Part shown: piece after piece, positions 1 through 11,954 of the stretch
How positions within the stretch are numbered: the first letter of the stretch is position 1
How the letters are laid out: every line of letters starts with the position of its first letter
Assembly (NCBI RefSeq): GCF_022581195.2
Contig: NC_061459.1
Coordinates: 6,448,001 to 6,512,000 of the forward strand
Direction of reading: 5' to 3'
DNA length: 64,000 nt
Source of the DNA: Helicoverpa zea
Taxonomy: Eukaryota; Arthropoda; Insecta; Lepidoptera; Noctuidae
Position numbers and translations under genes: made by a program
The notes under the pieces: generated by a model
Database searches by the model: none
What the model was told of the DNA's origin: nothing
The model's input: only the letters and a program-made list of their open reading frames with translations

Positions 1-3000
1 ACAACGTTGATCTTATCGAGCCTAAAGAGCTTTTATCTTAAAGAAAAATCTTACGTAACCCACACATACGTCATTTAAAAAACCCTGGTTCTTATAGAAT
101 AACAGATCTCTTTTTATAAGCTTCATATAGCCTATGATTACAAAAAGTAAATATAAACTACTAGCTGTTTTTCCGCAGTTTAATCTGCACCCCGTAAGAA
201 CTACATCTTTAGGAATAGTGTAGCTTCCCAACAGTGAACTTTTTTTTAAAATCGGCTCAGTAGTTTCGGAACCTTCACGGTACAAACAGACAAATGTTTC
301 CTCTTTACTATATTAGTACCTATAGGCAGATTAACAATTTAGCGATACAGGCAATAGAGAGTCGCCTGACCAAGCTGGCACGCGGAGGCGCGCGGAGCAC
401 CCGAAGGCCCGCTAAATATCCGCAATCTTAGCACCCGGTCGGCGTCGGCGTGCAGTATTTTCTCATAGACGCCAACAAGATTGAACCGAAGTAAAGCTAT
501 CATAACTCACGGTTAACCGTAGCCAGAGGTAATCTGGGAGCGTGGACGCCCGTGATAATCCCTAGCCGTCCATTCTATAGGTGAGGCTTGTAATTTTTAT
601 ATGTTAACCAAACAACTATTTACGGCGTCTTAGCGAGAAAATTCAGGGATGGTCGCGATACCTATATGAAATATGATGTCGGCAAACACATACCCAAATA
701 ATTGTAACGGTCGACTTAAATAGCCTTGAATCAGAAATAAAAGGAAACGAATGATAACTTTTTGTGGAGAGTTTTGGATAAAGACTATTTTCAGTCGCCT
801 GGAAAACTTCTAAAAATAGTCTTTGTCTAAACTCAGCATAACGAAAAATTGAATTTACATATGCACAATCTGTTCACAAAAATACAACAAAGAAATACGA
901 ATTTGGATGTTAAAAGCATTCGGATTTACTTTTTTGTGTATTCTAAGTAATTGCACGGCGCCGCAGGATCCGTCGATAGTCCGCGTGGCCTGCAATAATA
1001 ATGAAAGCAAAGCAACATGTTCTGAATTTATTTTCCAATTCAAAGTTCATTCAGAATTAAGTTCCGTGCAAGAGAAGCGCCCTGCAGCTAAATGGAATTG
1101 CGTTGCTGCATCTAGACTGAGAACTTCCTTCGGGAGTATCCGATTAAGTGAATAATATGTTTGTGTGTGTTTCTTGTCAATGGAGGTAAACACCTGTCTA
1201 CGTTTAACGAGATGAGTTTAAGCAGGCACAGTAATCAGCTTAAGAAGTTGTTGTTGAATTGCATCTAAATTGACTTGTATCAATAATGCACTATGTAACT
1301 ATGCCATTGCTTCATCCAACGTAATTTTAAACTTTTAAGAAACATCTGTCTGTATGAATAGAGAAACAATCAACCCTATCTGAAGTCTCAGACAGAAAAA
1401 CAATTGTTTGTCGAACATAATGAATCTATAAAGTGATATCAATATCAAGGGTTCAAATAATAATCGATGGTACAATTCTAATTAGTAACAACAATGTTGC
1501 CCATATAATTGACATTATTGAACAATTTTAACAACGATCGTCATTTATTTCTTGACCGTCTGATAATCCAAAATATCAGGAACAGCTTTACGTAAGAGCG
1601 CTGTGGCACCGCACATGAGCATAGACGCTGTAATACGAGCCCCATTAATTAAGTACACGACCACGTATGCACAACCAGTGGAACATAAAGCCGAATTTAT
1701 AGGAAAACACCAAATGATCGCCTCATTGACCTAGTGCTAACAAGCACTGCTACCGACAGTTTAGTAAAATACTGTTTTACATATTGTACAATGCCGTTTT
1801 TGTGAATGCTTCTGATCTGATTGGAATTTTGGGGATTTGCATCAGAAGGAAGATTCAAGAAAAGACTTTGAAAACTTGGTAGAAACAGGGAAGATTGATC
1901 CTACCTAAGATCTCTTGTTATAAAAGGTAACTAATCGAATAAGTATCAACAGGTAAAAATCAAGAGCCATTCAGAATCAATGCAGCTTCATTCCCATTCA
2001 TTAAGACAATACTAAGTTAGCGATCGTCGTTAATTATCGTCGAATAACACTCGGCACGGGATTTAAAACGTTGTCGCGATCGCCTCCGCGCAACACTTTT
2101 ATCTGGAGTGACGCTTAATGGCGCAACAATTTCGCTGGAATCTCGCGTCGCGACGCCTTTGTTTAAATATGCAGCATGTCAGCACCGGTGACGTCACTTC
2201 ACTATACTCAAAATATTATAACGTTCGCCCGTTAGCATAATAAAACGAGCAACGCTACGGCGCCGCATTAAGCTGCACTAACGAGGTGTGCGAGGGAATC
2301 AAATGTCATTCACTTTGTTTTATAGTTTACACTCAGATGGCTTGTTCCTAAAGTCTCATGTTGACACTCGCTGTGATGGTTTCATTTTTTATGAATGGCT
2401 TTAATTGATGTTGTGGCAAAGAACGCGGTGTAGATCAACGTCGTTTGAATGCATTCACATTGCATCATAAGATCACAGCACCCGCATCAGACGCAGAAAA
2501 ATATAATTACTTACTACAATACTGTGAGTAAAGTAAAATATACAAGACAAAATCAAAACAAAACCGTATTTGTAATAAATATCCCCCTTGATCAGTTAGA
2601 AAGTGAAGCGATCATTGAGAAAAAATCGGCAGAAGATGTATTTGACCCGGCGGATGTGTTTGACAGTCGGGCCACATCGCGACCTGAACGATTTACATAT
2701 TACGTGACACTTTTACCGAACTCGCCATTGACTTCTGCCTGATAGACTGAGACATGAACGCGATATTGTTTTTCCAATGTTACCTCCCATTCCCCCGGCC
2801 CTTCAAAACAACTGTTCTTTTTATTGATACTGAAAATTCTATGAATGTCTTACAGCCTTACACCTTCATGCTCACGAAATCGAATAATACACTTTGTTCC
2901 ATTTTCCGAAATAAATTTTGTTACGTTAGACAAAGATTATTGATTAAATTACCCGAAAACATGTTGCGCTCCACGCCAGCGGTGAGATTAAATTATTTAA

Positions 3001-6000
3001 CATAAAACGCCGGCAAGACTTTGATACTAAGAGATTTACACCTTTGAGACTGCGTTACGTGCTTATGTCATTACAAACAACATTATTTGGTTTAAGCTAT
3101 TCACTCAGTCTTTGATGTCAAAACCACTGTATAGACATTTACTAACGCACTAGCTAAATAGCTAAAAATATGCTAACTTGGTTGGCAAACCAAATATTCG
3201 CCCTGTTGAATTTGTAATAGTTACACTATTTGATTTTAAATGGATTTTACCACGGGGAGCATCTGTTGATCAAATATTCAAGCATCAATCTGCTAACATA
3301 GGGTAAGAAGTCTGTAAGTACTTGATTTATTACTTTAGTTTGATTCAGACGCATATTTTCGCTATAAAAAAGAATAACTATTTCGACAGTCGGCTAACGC
3401 CTTCAAGTGCACGATCGATGTCAGCAAAGTCAAATCCTTATCAACCAACTAAACCTGACCCGTTAAACAAAAACGAATAATAGAAACTAGCTAGCTAGCC
3501 TACTTTACTTGTCTTATTAAAAGTTGCGAAGCGAACCTACCCAAAGCCAGTGTATTACAACAAACTACGGCTATGCATTCCGACTGCATTTGCTTAAAAC
3601 TTGTAAATATTAAGCGAAAATTCTAGCCAATTAGGCGAGCGGCTGTGCACCAACTGAAGAAACTTTCTGTAGCTCCACTTGTTCGGGAATACAATCGAGA
3701 GCTTATTGGCTTTTGATTTATAAAGGCTTAACTTTTAATAATATTACTACTAACTTGTTACTGTATTATTTCGACGAGTTATATCCCTACAATTGAAGTG
3801 GCCGCGCAATTAGTGAGGTTATTTAAGTCACTCGAAACATAAGATTGGTCTAGTATTGTCTGTCAGTCTAATTAATTTTATTATCTATAGTTTACAACTC
3901 CATTAAACCAATTACCGAATGTAGTGGACAGGTACTTAATGGCTATTTATTTTCTTATTTCTATCTAAAATTTAAATATATAATCATCTTCTGAACTGGT
4001 GCTATTTTTCTGTATTGAACAGAAAAATAGCACCAGTTCAGAAGATTGATTTCAATAAACCAACACCGGCGGATGACAAAAACAGTGTTCCATTTATTCC
4101 GTGGTATACACGATCCCGCAACACGTATACTAGCAGTTACGCCTACAAAAACAAAAAGCCACCATGACTGCAATATAAGTACAATTGATTGCTACTATTC
4201 GATATATTTTAACTATGGCCAAAAAACATGACGGTACGCAACCAATTTAGAACGTGACACCGTACCGATACGTGGACAGATGACTCGTCCATTTGTTGCA
4301 GCGTGTCCGAACACATCGGCTCCGTTTAATTGAGCTATTTGTGTTAGTCCGCCGTGACAACGCCACAACGTAACTTTATATCGAAGCTTTGTTTACCTTT
4401 GATTTATTCACTTTTCGTGCGTTGGGCCGATGGTGGGCCCTTGAGGTATCAAAGATTTGACCCACCTTATAAAATTATTTTAGTACTAACCACACCAATA
4501 GATGTACCCAAGAAGTACTTAATTAGGTTTACAACCTGACAATTACTAAACTTATAGCAAATAAGGAATTTATTAACAGTAAGTGAAAAACTAAAGCCAA
4601 GCATCTGAAAGGTATAAAACTTACACATTTATCCTAAGTCGTTTTCCTCTTTGGGTCAAGCACCCACAATGAAGATTTCATTACAGCTGAAGTTACAACA
4701 CAAGTAAGCAATCGGGAAATTTTCTCTTTGTCGTCATATCAGAATTTAGTTTATAATTTTATCAAACAGTTTCGGAGCCAACTTATATCGCTAAACGAGT
4801 TGCACCTTCATTTATTTCGCCTAGCGGAGGCCAACTATTAGAAGTTGGAACAGCCGAGCGAAGACGTCGGGAGTCCTCGCCTGCTGTCGGAAACTTCCCG
4901 TTCATTTGCTCTGAGCGCTCTGAGCTTCGATAGTTTTCCGCCTGATTTCGGATTGTTGCAAATTTAACACAGACTCAAAGCAAGCTCTTCTGATCGCAAA
5001 GGCACTAAATTAGCTGTCAGTTGGGAAACTGTCCGCTGGCTTAGAATTATTTAGAATGTTGTAACTCGCGGCACTTGGCTAGTAATACTTCCGCGAGTTG
5101 GTATTACGGAGTTCCAAGAAGTTGTTAGTCAGACTTTATTGCTCTTAACATTATTATATTTTAAGTAATTGTTCTTAGTTATCAAGTTTCGCGTTTTCGT
5201 GAAGCTATTTTCTTCTGCTAATTATTTTCAAGTAAATTTATTCTCATTACTCAGTAAACTTAATTGCTTGTATTTTTACTCTTCCTCTAATATGACAAGA
5301 TAGTTAAAAACATATACGCAACATTCGCTGATTTTGCATCTAGAGAACCGTAATATGGAAATGATAGAAAGCTGTGGAATTTCATCTCGGTAGCGAATTA
5401 CGACCCATCTGAAGAAAATGAGTATGTGACGGATTTGAATCCAATACGACGTTGATATACTACGCGTAACTCGTCTGTGTTTATAGGGAGATGCAGTATA
5501 AAACCTGATAAAGTAAAATCGTAAACACAAAATAAATTAATAACATTAGTAACTAAGTATGACAATACTTTTTTTTAAATCATTTGGAAAAAAACATAAA
5601 TTTTAGCACCAGGAAGTAGAGCCCCGCGGGAAAATTAATTTAACGCAGTTGATCTGCACGATTTTTCGAAGAATACAAAATCTATCTGCATAAGTATCTC
5701 ATACAGCTTTGTACTAAATCCACGGACATGAACCAAACCTAATACGGAGAACTTTTGAATAGTAAAACCCAGTACCAATTTTTTGTACATCTCGATTTAA
5801 AGCGTAATCTTTCCTCAATCTTCCAAAGTCTAAATATAATATAACCACAATGCCAAAATCAACGGTATCATACATAGGTACGTCATTTTGAACCTATTAT
5901 ATTTTTTCCATTAATTACCAATGGAACCTATAGAATATACAAGTCATCTTTATGAAGAAATCAATAAAAAAGTTGAAACTAGAACCTCTTCAGAATTGTT

Positions 6001-6204
6001 AAACGTCATAATAATTGTTTTGGAATGTGGTAATTGTTTAGTATGTTTATGATATATTTATTGATCATACTACATTTATTTAGCTATTAATAGATCCGGG
6101 TAGGTACAGTTCCATGGAATTTTTGGTAGGTACTTTTATCCTTCTTATCTTACGATTTAATTTACAGTAAACGATATATAGCCGGAAAACAACAGTCAAA
6201 CAAC
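1..6204. other. Intergenic DNA, no gene recognised
   Basis: AT-rich sequence in which no open reading frame resembles a known protein. GC-rich patches occur at about 360-480 and 2,040-2,280, the latter with a TGACGTCA palindrome near 2,190. The longest frame, 2,449-2,742 (+), has a mildly coding-like acidic stretch in its second half, but I see no splice context or family signature. A perfect hairpin at 3,986-4,046 is listed separately. Confidence 0.5.
3986..4046. repeat. Perfect 28-bp inverted repeat (hairpin)
   Basis: The arms 3,986-4,013 and 4,019-4,046 are exact reverse complements separated by a 5-nt loop. Homology continues a few bases outside the arms with a one-base offset. The arm starts ATCTTCTGAACTGG. 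It could be a recent foldback duplication, a transposon remnant or a small-RNA hairpin; the sequence does not say which. Confidence 0.85.
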
Positions 6205-6322
6205 TTTAACAGTTTATTTGACTACTTTAAGAATGCTACCTGTAATTTTAGATTTAAGTATCTTAAACAGTACGTGTGTACTGTTTTTTTTTAATTTTCT
6301 TCTCAAGTAGATTCAATTTAAA
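6205..6322 (+). repeat. Direct repeat copy 1 (uninterrupted)
   Basis: This segment runs AACAGTTTATTTGACTACTT at its left and continues through CTACCTGTAATTTTAGATTT to CTCAAGTAGATTCAATTTAA. The same blocks recur in the same order at 6,775-6,801 and 7,155-7,231, but there they are separated by about 350 bp of LINE-derived sequence. The family is not recognised. Confidence 0.7.
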
Positions 6323-6328
6323 ATAGCC

Positions 6329-6412
6329 GGACCAAATTGGATGAAAGTGGCAAGAAGTAGGCAGAAATGGAAAGATTTGGAGGAGGCCTACGTCCGAAGA
6401 CGGACAACCTAG
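6329..6412 (+). mobile_element. RTE-like non-LTR retrotransposon, 3' coding end fragment
   Basis: One frame reads NWMKVARSRQKWKDLEEAYV followed by a stop at 6,410. This resembles the C-terminal tail of lepidopteran RTE-type reverse transcriptase ORFs (a W-x5-DR-x2-W-x2-L-x-E-A-type block). Only this tail is visible and the rest of the element is absent. The assignment rests on the motif alone. Confidence 0.5.
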
Positions 6413-6774
6413 GGGCTGTGATGGATGGAAACAATATATGATATAAAAGTTATTGTAATATACCTAATTGTTTATAAAATGCGATTGTTATGTAAGGATA
6501 AATAAAATTGAAAATATTTTTCTTGACATCTAATAATAGTTGCCGGAACCTACAAAGTGATATAATTCCCAAGTTACAGATGCAACGTTATAAATATAAA
6601 GGTAGATTGTAATGGCTGCTGTATGAAAGCGGCGGGCTATTACAGTGTCAAGGGTAGGCGACAGTGAGGTTTAGAACGGGGTTTTGGCCACCCGTGTCAG
6701 AGGAGACAGGGGAATAGTGCATAGCGTCTAAATAACTTATTTTGTTACATCGAAAATGAGTGAGCTGTTAAGAA

Positions 6775-7231
6775 TTTAACAGTTTATTTGACTACTTTAA
6801 ACAATGAAAAAAAATGAAAAAGCGTTTATTCACAAAAATCAATTTCCATACAAACATTATTACTTCTACCAAACTGCATGACAGTTTGACGGCAGACGTA
6901 ACTCCCATATTATCATGATTTTTTAAATCTACATAATTAGATTTTACACTTTTTCACTTAAATTATAAGTACTAATAATAAATCTATAGCTAAGCATGCA
7001 AATTAAATTCTGTTATTTTTTGACTCACAATATCCAGAAGGTATTTAGACAGTTTGTTTTTGAATGATGCTTTGGTTAGACAGCTATTTTCTATGTCTGA
7101 AGGAAGGCTATTGATAAATGACGGAACAAGGTACTTTCTACAACGGCAAGCTACCTGTAATTTTAGATTTTAGTATCTTAAACAGTACGTGTAACTGTTT
7201 TTTTTTTCTTCTCAAGTAGATTCAATTTAAT
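6775..7231 (+). repeat. Direct repeat copy 2, interrupted by LINE sequence
   Basis: The outer blocks 6,775-6,801 and 7,155-7,231 match 6,205-6,322 almost base for base. About 350 bp of foreign sequence sits between them, so copy 1 is close to an empty-site version of this locus. Confidence 0.7.
6804..7146 (-). mobile_element. LINE (CR1/Jockey-like) 3' fragment
   Basis: The minus strand from about 7,142 reads FINSLPSDIENS followed by KASFKNKLSKYLL. This is the typical C-terminal tail of CR1/Jockey-group reverse transcriptases (an SLP-x-[ED]-I block, then SFK-x-KL). It is followed by non-coding sequence ending in a T-rich simple tail near 6,805. It is a 5'-truncated insertion within repeat copy 2. 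Confidence 0.6.
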
Positions 7232-8112
7232 AGAATAAATCGAATAGCTACAAGTTCTTGAGAAGAAGTTATTTTATTTCTAGTGTTTCAATATCGAATT
7301 ATCAACAATCATCTAGGTATACAACTCAATACTCAATACAATAACTATTCCAACAATCTCTTATTATTCATTATATTCATCTAATAACGTGACCTTATCA
7401 GTTCCTTAAAAGTTTTTCAGATACTTCCCATACTGCAAGAACCGTTCACAACCAACCTCCTTAAACTTACCTCTGCTACTTCACCAGAACCTTAAAGCTA
7501 CCTCTACTACCTAACCTCCACAGAAGCAATAATTCTTTTCTAATAAAGATTGCACGAAGTGTTCCATTTAGTGGCGTTCCACCCTACGCAGGACAGGTGT
7601 CTCGCTCTCTGCCACAATAAATAGCTATTTACCAGCGAATGCGGCCTGCGGCTGCTGGCACGGGAAGGTGTTCTCAATTTGTCGCCGGGAATGAGATTGT
7701 CGCCGCTTCCAGTATTAGGTAAGTGGCTTTTACATTTCACTTTATACAACTAACATTGATTTTGATTCTGTGGTAATGGTTTGTGCTGTTTGGGAAGTCT
7801 CGTGGATGTTGGAACGAGTGCGTTGGTTTGTGATCATCTCCGGAGTATGCCTGAAGAAAGGAGTTTAGGTACCACAGATGCACATACCTGGTTAAGATCA
7901 CAGAATTATTTTTTTAAATAAAGAAGTTTTTTGTTGTCCTATATGTTTTGTATTATTCATTGTCAGCTAAGTTCTGTACTGTTCATTTATTTGTATTCCC
8001 GGTTAAAAAATATATCCAATAAATCTTAACAAAAAACGTTATGTTTATTTACATAGATATTTACAATACATATTTACAATAAAAATAAAAACTATCCTAG
8101 TAAAACAAACAA

Positions 8113-8865
8113 CTAAAAAGCGTCAAAAAATTCGTCCCCATCGCTGTCAACTGGGAGCGTGCCCAAGAGACTGGCAGCATTACCTCGTTGGATCGCCATG
8201 CTGATTCTTTGTCCGAGGTAATAGCCAGCCTTCTGGTCACGAGAAGCGTCAACCAGCCGCCTCGAGAGAACTTTAAATAGAATGTGGGCATTCGGACCCC
8301 ACGGCCCGAGGGTTTCAACCCCAAACGGTTCGAAAATATAGTTTCCGACAAGGCCACTATATTTCCGCCGCTTGAGGTTCTCCGCAGCCGCAGCGGCAGC
8401 AGCAGCACAGCACGCAGAACTTGGAAGGTGTGATGGCGCAAGAGTATCGACACAGGTTGCGTCCCATACTAAAGGCCTACCCATCTTCCAAGGGAATAAC
8501 GACATGCCGTCTGGTCTCTTACCGTCGTTTGGTTCTAATACAGCTGGTACCCCGACGGCAACAAGAGCTCGACGTATAATGTCATTGATGTTTGCATGCC
8601 GCGCAATACGGCCCGCACTACGGCTGCACGACAGGCCGTGGTGTCCGGAGCTGGTGACAGCCTCACCACAGTGGCAGCGATGAGGGGAGCAGCACGGTGC
8701 TCCTATACGTAAACAAGTAGCGAGGCGGAAAGTTGTATCGTCAAACATGGTGCCAATGTTTGACGACGGTAGTGCCTGAAGCCAAAGCCCCGACTCCCAT
8801 CTACCCACAGCCAGTAGGCGCGCTCGCTCAGCAGGAGTAATTGCCGTTTCTATCAAACTATTCAT
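8113..8865 (-). mobile_element. Retroelement-type ORF with zinc finger and restriction-like endonuclease motif
   Basis: This is an uninterrupted 250-residue frame beginning with ATG. Residues 58-80 hold clustered Cys/His (CC, C64, C66, HH75-76, C80). Residues 117-135 read RPDG, then eleven residues, then VWD. The order Cys/His cluster, RPD, then D resembles the C-terminal region of non-LTR retrotransposons that use a restriction-like endonuclease (R2/NeSL group); that link is inference. An Ala-8 run at 154-161 comes from a GCN repeat. No reverse transcriptase lies upstream, so it is either a 5'-truncated copy or a captured domain. Related fragments lie at 47,690-47,800 and 50,110-50,270, which argues for a repeat family rather than a host gene. 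Confidence 0.55.
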
Positions 8866-9743
8866 TTATCAAAAACGTTATTCATTTTTTAAATCTTAAC
8901 TGTTCAGAAATTGAGAGAATATCTAATGTACTGTTCTTGAAAATGCCCTTACTTGTAAAGCAAAAACAATCCTGATAAAATCTCAACTTGACCTAAGAGT
9001 CAGAAAGAAAGTATTATCCTATCTTTCACCTCTAGACATACGCTCACTCAAGATATCGGCATCAGCTTGTCTATGCGTCAACAAAAATATAAAAAGTTAC
9101 TCAGTAATTTAAAGTAGGTACTTAGATACAAAAAGTGTAACATAGACAACCCTAGAAGCCATGACTTTTTATGAAATCGTAATACTCTTGGAAAACTTTT
9201 TGCGGTCTCATCTCATGACGAAAACAATCTAGAGTCCGTATTGATAGTAAAGATAGTTACACACTGCTATGATACATAGATATGCCAGCGTGCGACTAAA
9301 TACTTACGTATTAGCACCTACGTGGTTAGAAGGTTATCGCGATTACAACATGCCGTAGATTACCGTAATTTGTCTGAATATATTAATTACTCGTCTCTCT
9401 GGGACTTCATCTGTGTTTGATTCTCATTGTAAATTGTTAGCGTAGCCAAAAGAAAAGCCATCTTTTAGATCGTATCAGTGTAAGTTATATGCATTAGATA
9501 AACTGCTACTCTTATTTAATTCATTAATTTAGGTGTTCAACTAATCGTACTTACTGCAAAAATATCGCACGACGCGTCGTTGACTTCTCAACCACGCAGC
9601 ATGATGACATGTGACGTCACATAGCATGCCATTCAGCCAGGTGTAGAACCGGCTTAATAGCTGCTGACCAAACCTGTTTCAAGGTTTAACAACATGCTCA
9701 TATTCTACAACATTGCCGATCGCAAGTAGACGTTATACTGGTG

Positions 9744-9750
9744 TATAAGA
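9744..9750 (+). promoter_or_regulatory. TATA box candidate for the proline-rich gene
   Basis: TATAAGA lies about 50 bp upstream of the start codon at 9,796. The distance fits a short 5' leader. No clear TCAGT initiator is seen. Confidence 0.45.
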
Positions 9751-9795
9751 AAAATTATTTATGATTAAGTTTAGTTTTTAGTAAATATAAATAAA

Positions 9796-11954
9796 ATGGC
9801 GAAGTGTTTAGTCATAGCTCTGTGTGTCTGTTCGCTAATAACTATTGTTTTCTGTGCACCCGGATACGAAAATAGAGGTTAGTTGGGATTTCCGTATTTG
9901 ATAACTTTATGGTCGTGTTTTGTTTGGACATAGGTGATGTGCTATATTATTAAGCAATGTTTGATTAGTATAGATATTTAAACATATAGTTACGCAGCAT
10001 ACACAATCACAAGGATCAAGTTAATATGATTTAAAAAAATATATTTTACGTAAATGTTATTTTATCTTGTTTTTTCACGTGATTCCACTATAATGAGTAG
10101 GTACAAACCTATATTATTATTTAACCCACAAAAAAACAAATAGAACAGCCAACAGTAGTTTTTGTTTCATTTATTTTCCTCACAGCCTTTAGTTTGTTAT
10201 CCTTGATGAGGATAATCTTTTAATTTAATATTTTAAGCTTAAATCATTACAAATGAATAAATATACGCGGAATTTTGGAAGGATACAAATGCTATGTAGG
10301 TTCTGGATCTACCTTTAGCTAAGGGTACCTGCTTAGTAGTAAATATTTGTCGCACGATACAAATTTATTGATATTTACAGCGCTGACTCATCATTCTGAG
10401 GTCACTGACATGTTTTGTTTTCAACCAATGATTTAACAGCAATAACAGCCACAACTTTGAAGTGTTATTATGTACGTTTTTTACCGTATCAATACAGCAA
10501 GATTCTGGTTATTAATTTGATCACCAAATTATTAAATAATGACATAATTACAAGTGATTACTGAATACGACTGTACCGAAATTAATCAAATACAAATTAG
10601 AAGAATAGTGCTCAGGCTGGTTTAAGTCTTTGTTCTTACTAATTGCTACGTCAGTTTAATGTGTACTTAAAACGTTAACACTAACAAAAGTGATACTCTT
10701 TGACACGGTTATCTTTCTTTATCAGAAAAGCGGTCCACGCGGCAAGATGTCACTGACCAGTTTAAAACTAATGGTGCGTCAAGAACGAGGCGTCAGAACT
10801 TGGACACAGTGGACATTGTGTACATCGATGCTTCAGCTCTAGACACAACAAAACTACAAACCTTACAAAACAAAGAGTCATCTCGTTTGGCACCAGTCAA
10901 TGACCAAACCGACATGAACATTAGGCAAATTTTCCAGCAACCGCCAGAAACTAATACAGAATTTGTGACGCAAAATCGGGATTACGTGGTTTACAAACTG
11001 AAAGATACAAGCGACATTCCTGCAAACAGTGTTTCTGATGAAAAAACTACCCTGGCATCGTCCGACAATTATAATTACGATAGCGAACAATTTGGATACT
11101 CAGATGAGAAACGCCCACCGCCACCTCCACCTCCAGACGGTGATGATCCACCACCACCACCTCCGCATCATCACCCACCTCCACCGCCACCACACCACCA
11201 CCCCCCTCCTCCTCCGCCACCACATCACTATCCCCCACCTCCGCCACACCACCATCATCCCCCGCTACCACCGCCACCAGACGACTATAGATCAAACTAT
11301 TACGACAGATATGACAGCTACTATCAAAGGCGACCTCCTCCTCCCCCTCCACGTGATGATGATAGATCTAGAAAGTTCTATGATGACAGACAAACAAGGC
11401 AGTCTCCATACGATAGGCCACCGCCACCACGCAGAGACTGGCCTCCACAACAATATGGTAGGCCTCCTGGTGGACCTCCCCCGCGTGGACCCCCTCCACA
11501 TCGCGGTGGACCACCCGATCGTTATGATCGCGGACCACCCGATCGTTATGATCGGGGACCTCCTGACCGATATGATCGTGGTCCACCCGACCGCTATGAT
11601 CGTGGTCCACCCGACCGCTTCGACAGGAGGCCGCCTGATCGACCTCGCGGACCACCTGACCAGTACAATCGTGGACCGCCAGACCGCAGGCCACCACCTG
11701 ATAGAGATCAATGGAAAGACAATGAAAATAATAAATATACTCAATATGATAATAACCCAGCTTACACATCCTCTACCACTGAAGCAGTCACACAAGATAA
11801 TCAATATGACATTGATATAAGATTTAACGATGACGACCGCACTCAACAAACTGCAGCAGCCATTCATTCTCAGAATCCTAAAAGAGATATAACGACGAAA
11901 CGTCCACTATCGCCATTCCTATTTCAGGCTACTCCTGTAACACCTGAAGATTAA
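9796..11954 (+). CDS. Secreted Pro/His/Arg-rich protein, isoform A (exon 1 + exon 2)
   Basis: Exons 9,796-9,877 and 10,726-11,954 give 436 residues. Exon 1 encodes a signal peptide (MAKCLVIALCVCSLITIVFC) and a short tail APGYENR. The donor is G|GTTAGT and the acceptor ATCAG|AAAAG, forming Glu then KR, a likely dibasic site. The body carries Pro runs alternating with His runs (about 11,120-11,280) and then about five tandem RGPPDRYD octapeptides encoded by a 24-nt repeat (about 11,510-11,635). It ends in QATPVTPED. AATAAA signals occur at 12,021 and 12,049, so exon 2 can be a terminal exon. No family was recognised. Low-complexity Pro/Arg/Tyr composition suggests an extracellular or structural role, but this is inference. 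Confidence 0.8.

Noticed and set aside
2449..2742. 97-codon frame with an acidic segment
   Set aside because: Slightly coding-like, but no homology cue, splice partner or promoter; left as intergenic.
8372..8683. Plus-strand open frame with an alanine run
   Set aside because: It is antisense to the zinc-finger/endonuclease ORF, whose homologous fragments elsewhere in the window fix the minus strand as coding.
11029..11867. Several long open frames on both strands over the proline-rich exon
   Set aside because: They are by-products of the CC/CA-rich repeat composition. The frame with the signal peptide, splice sites and KRS junction explains the region.
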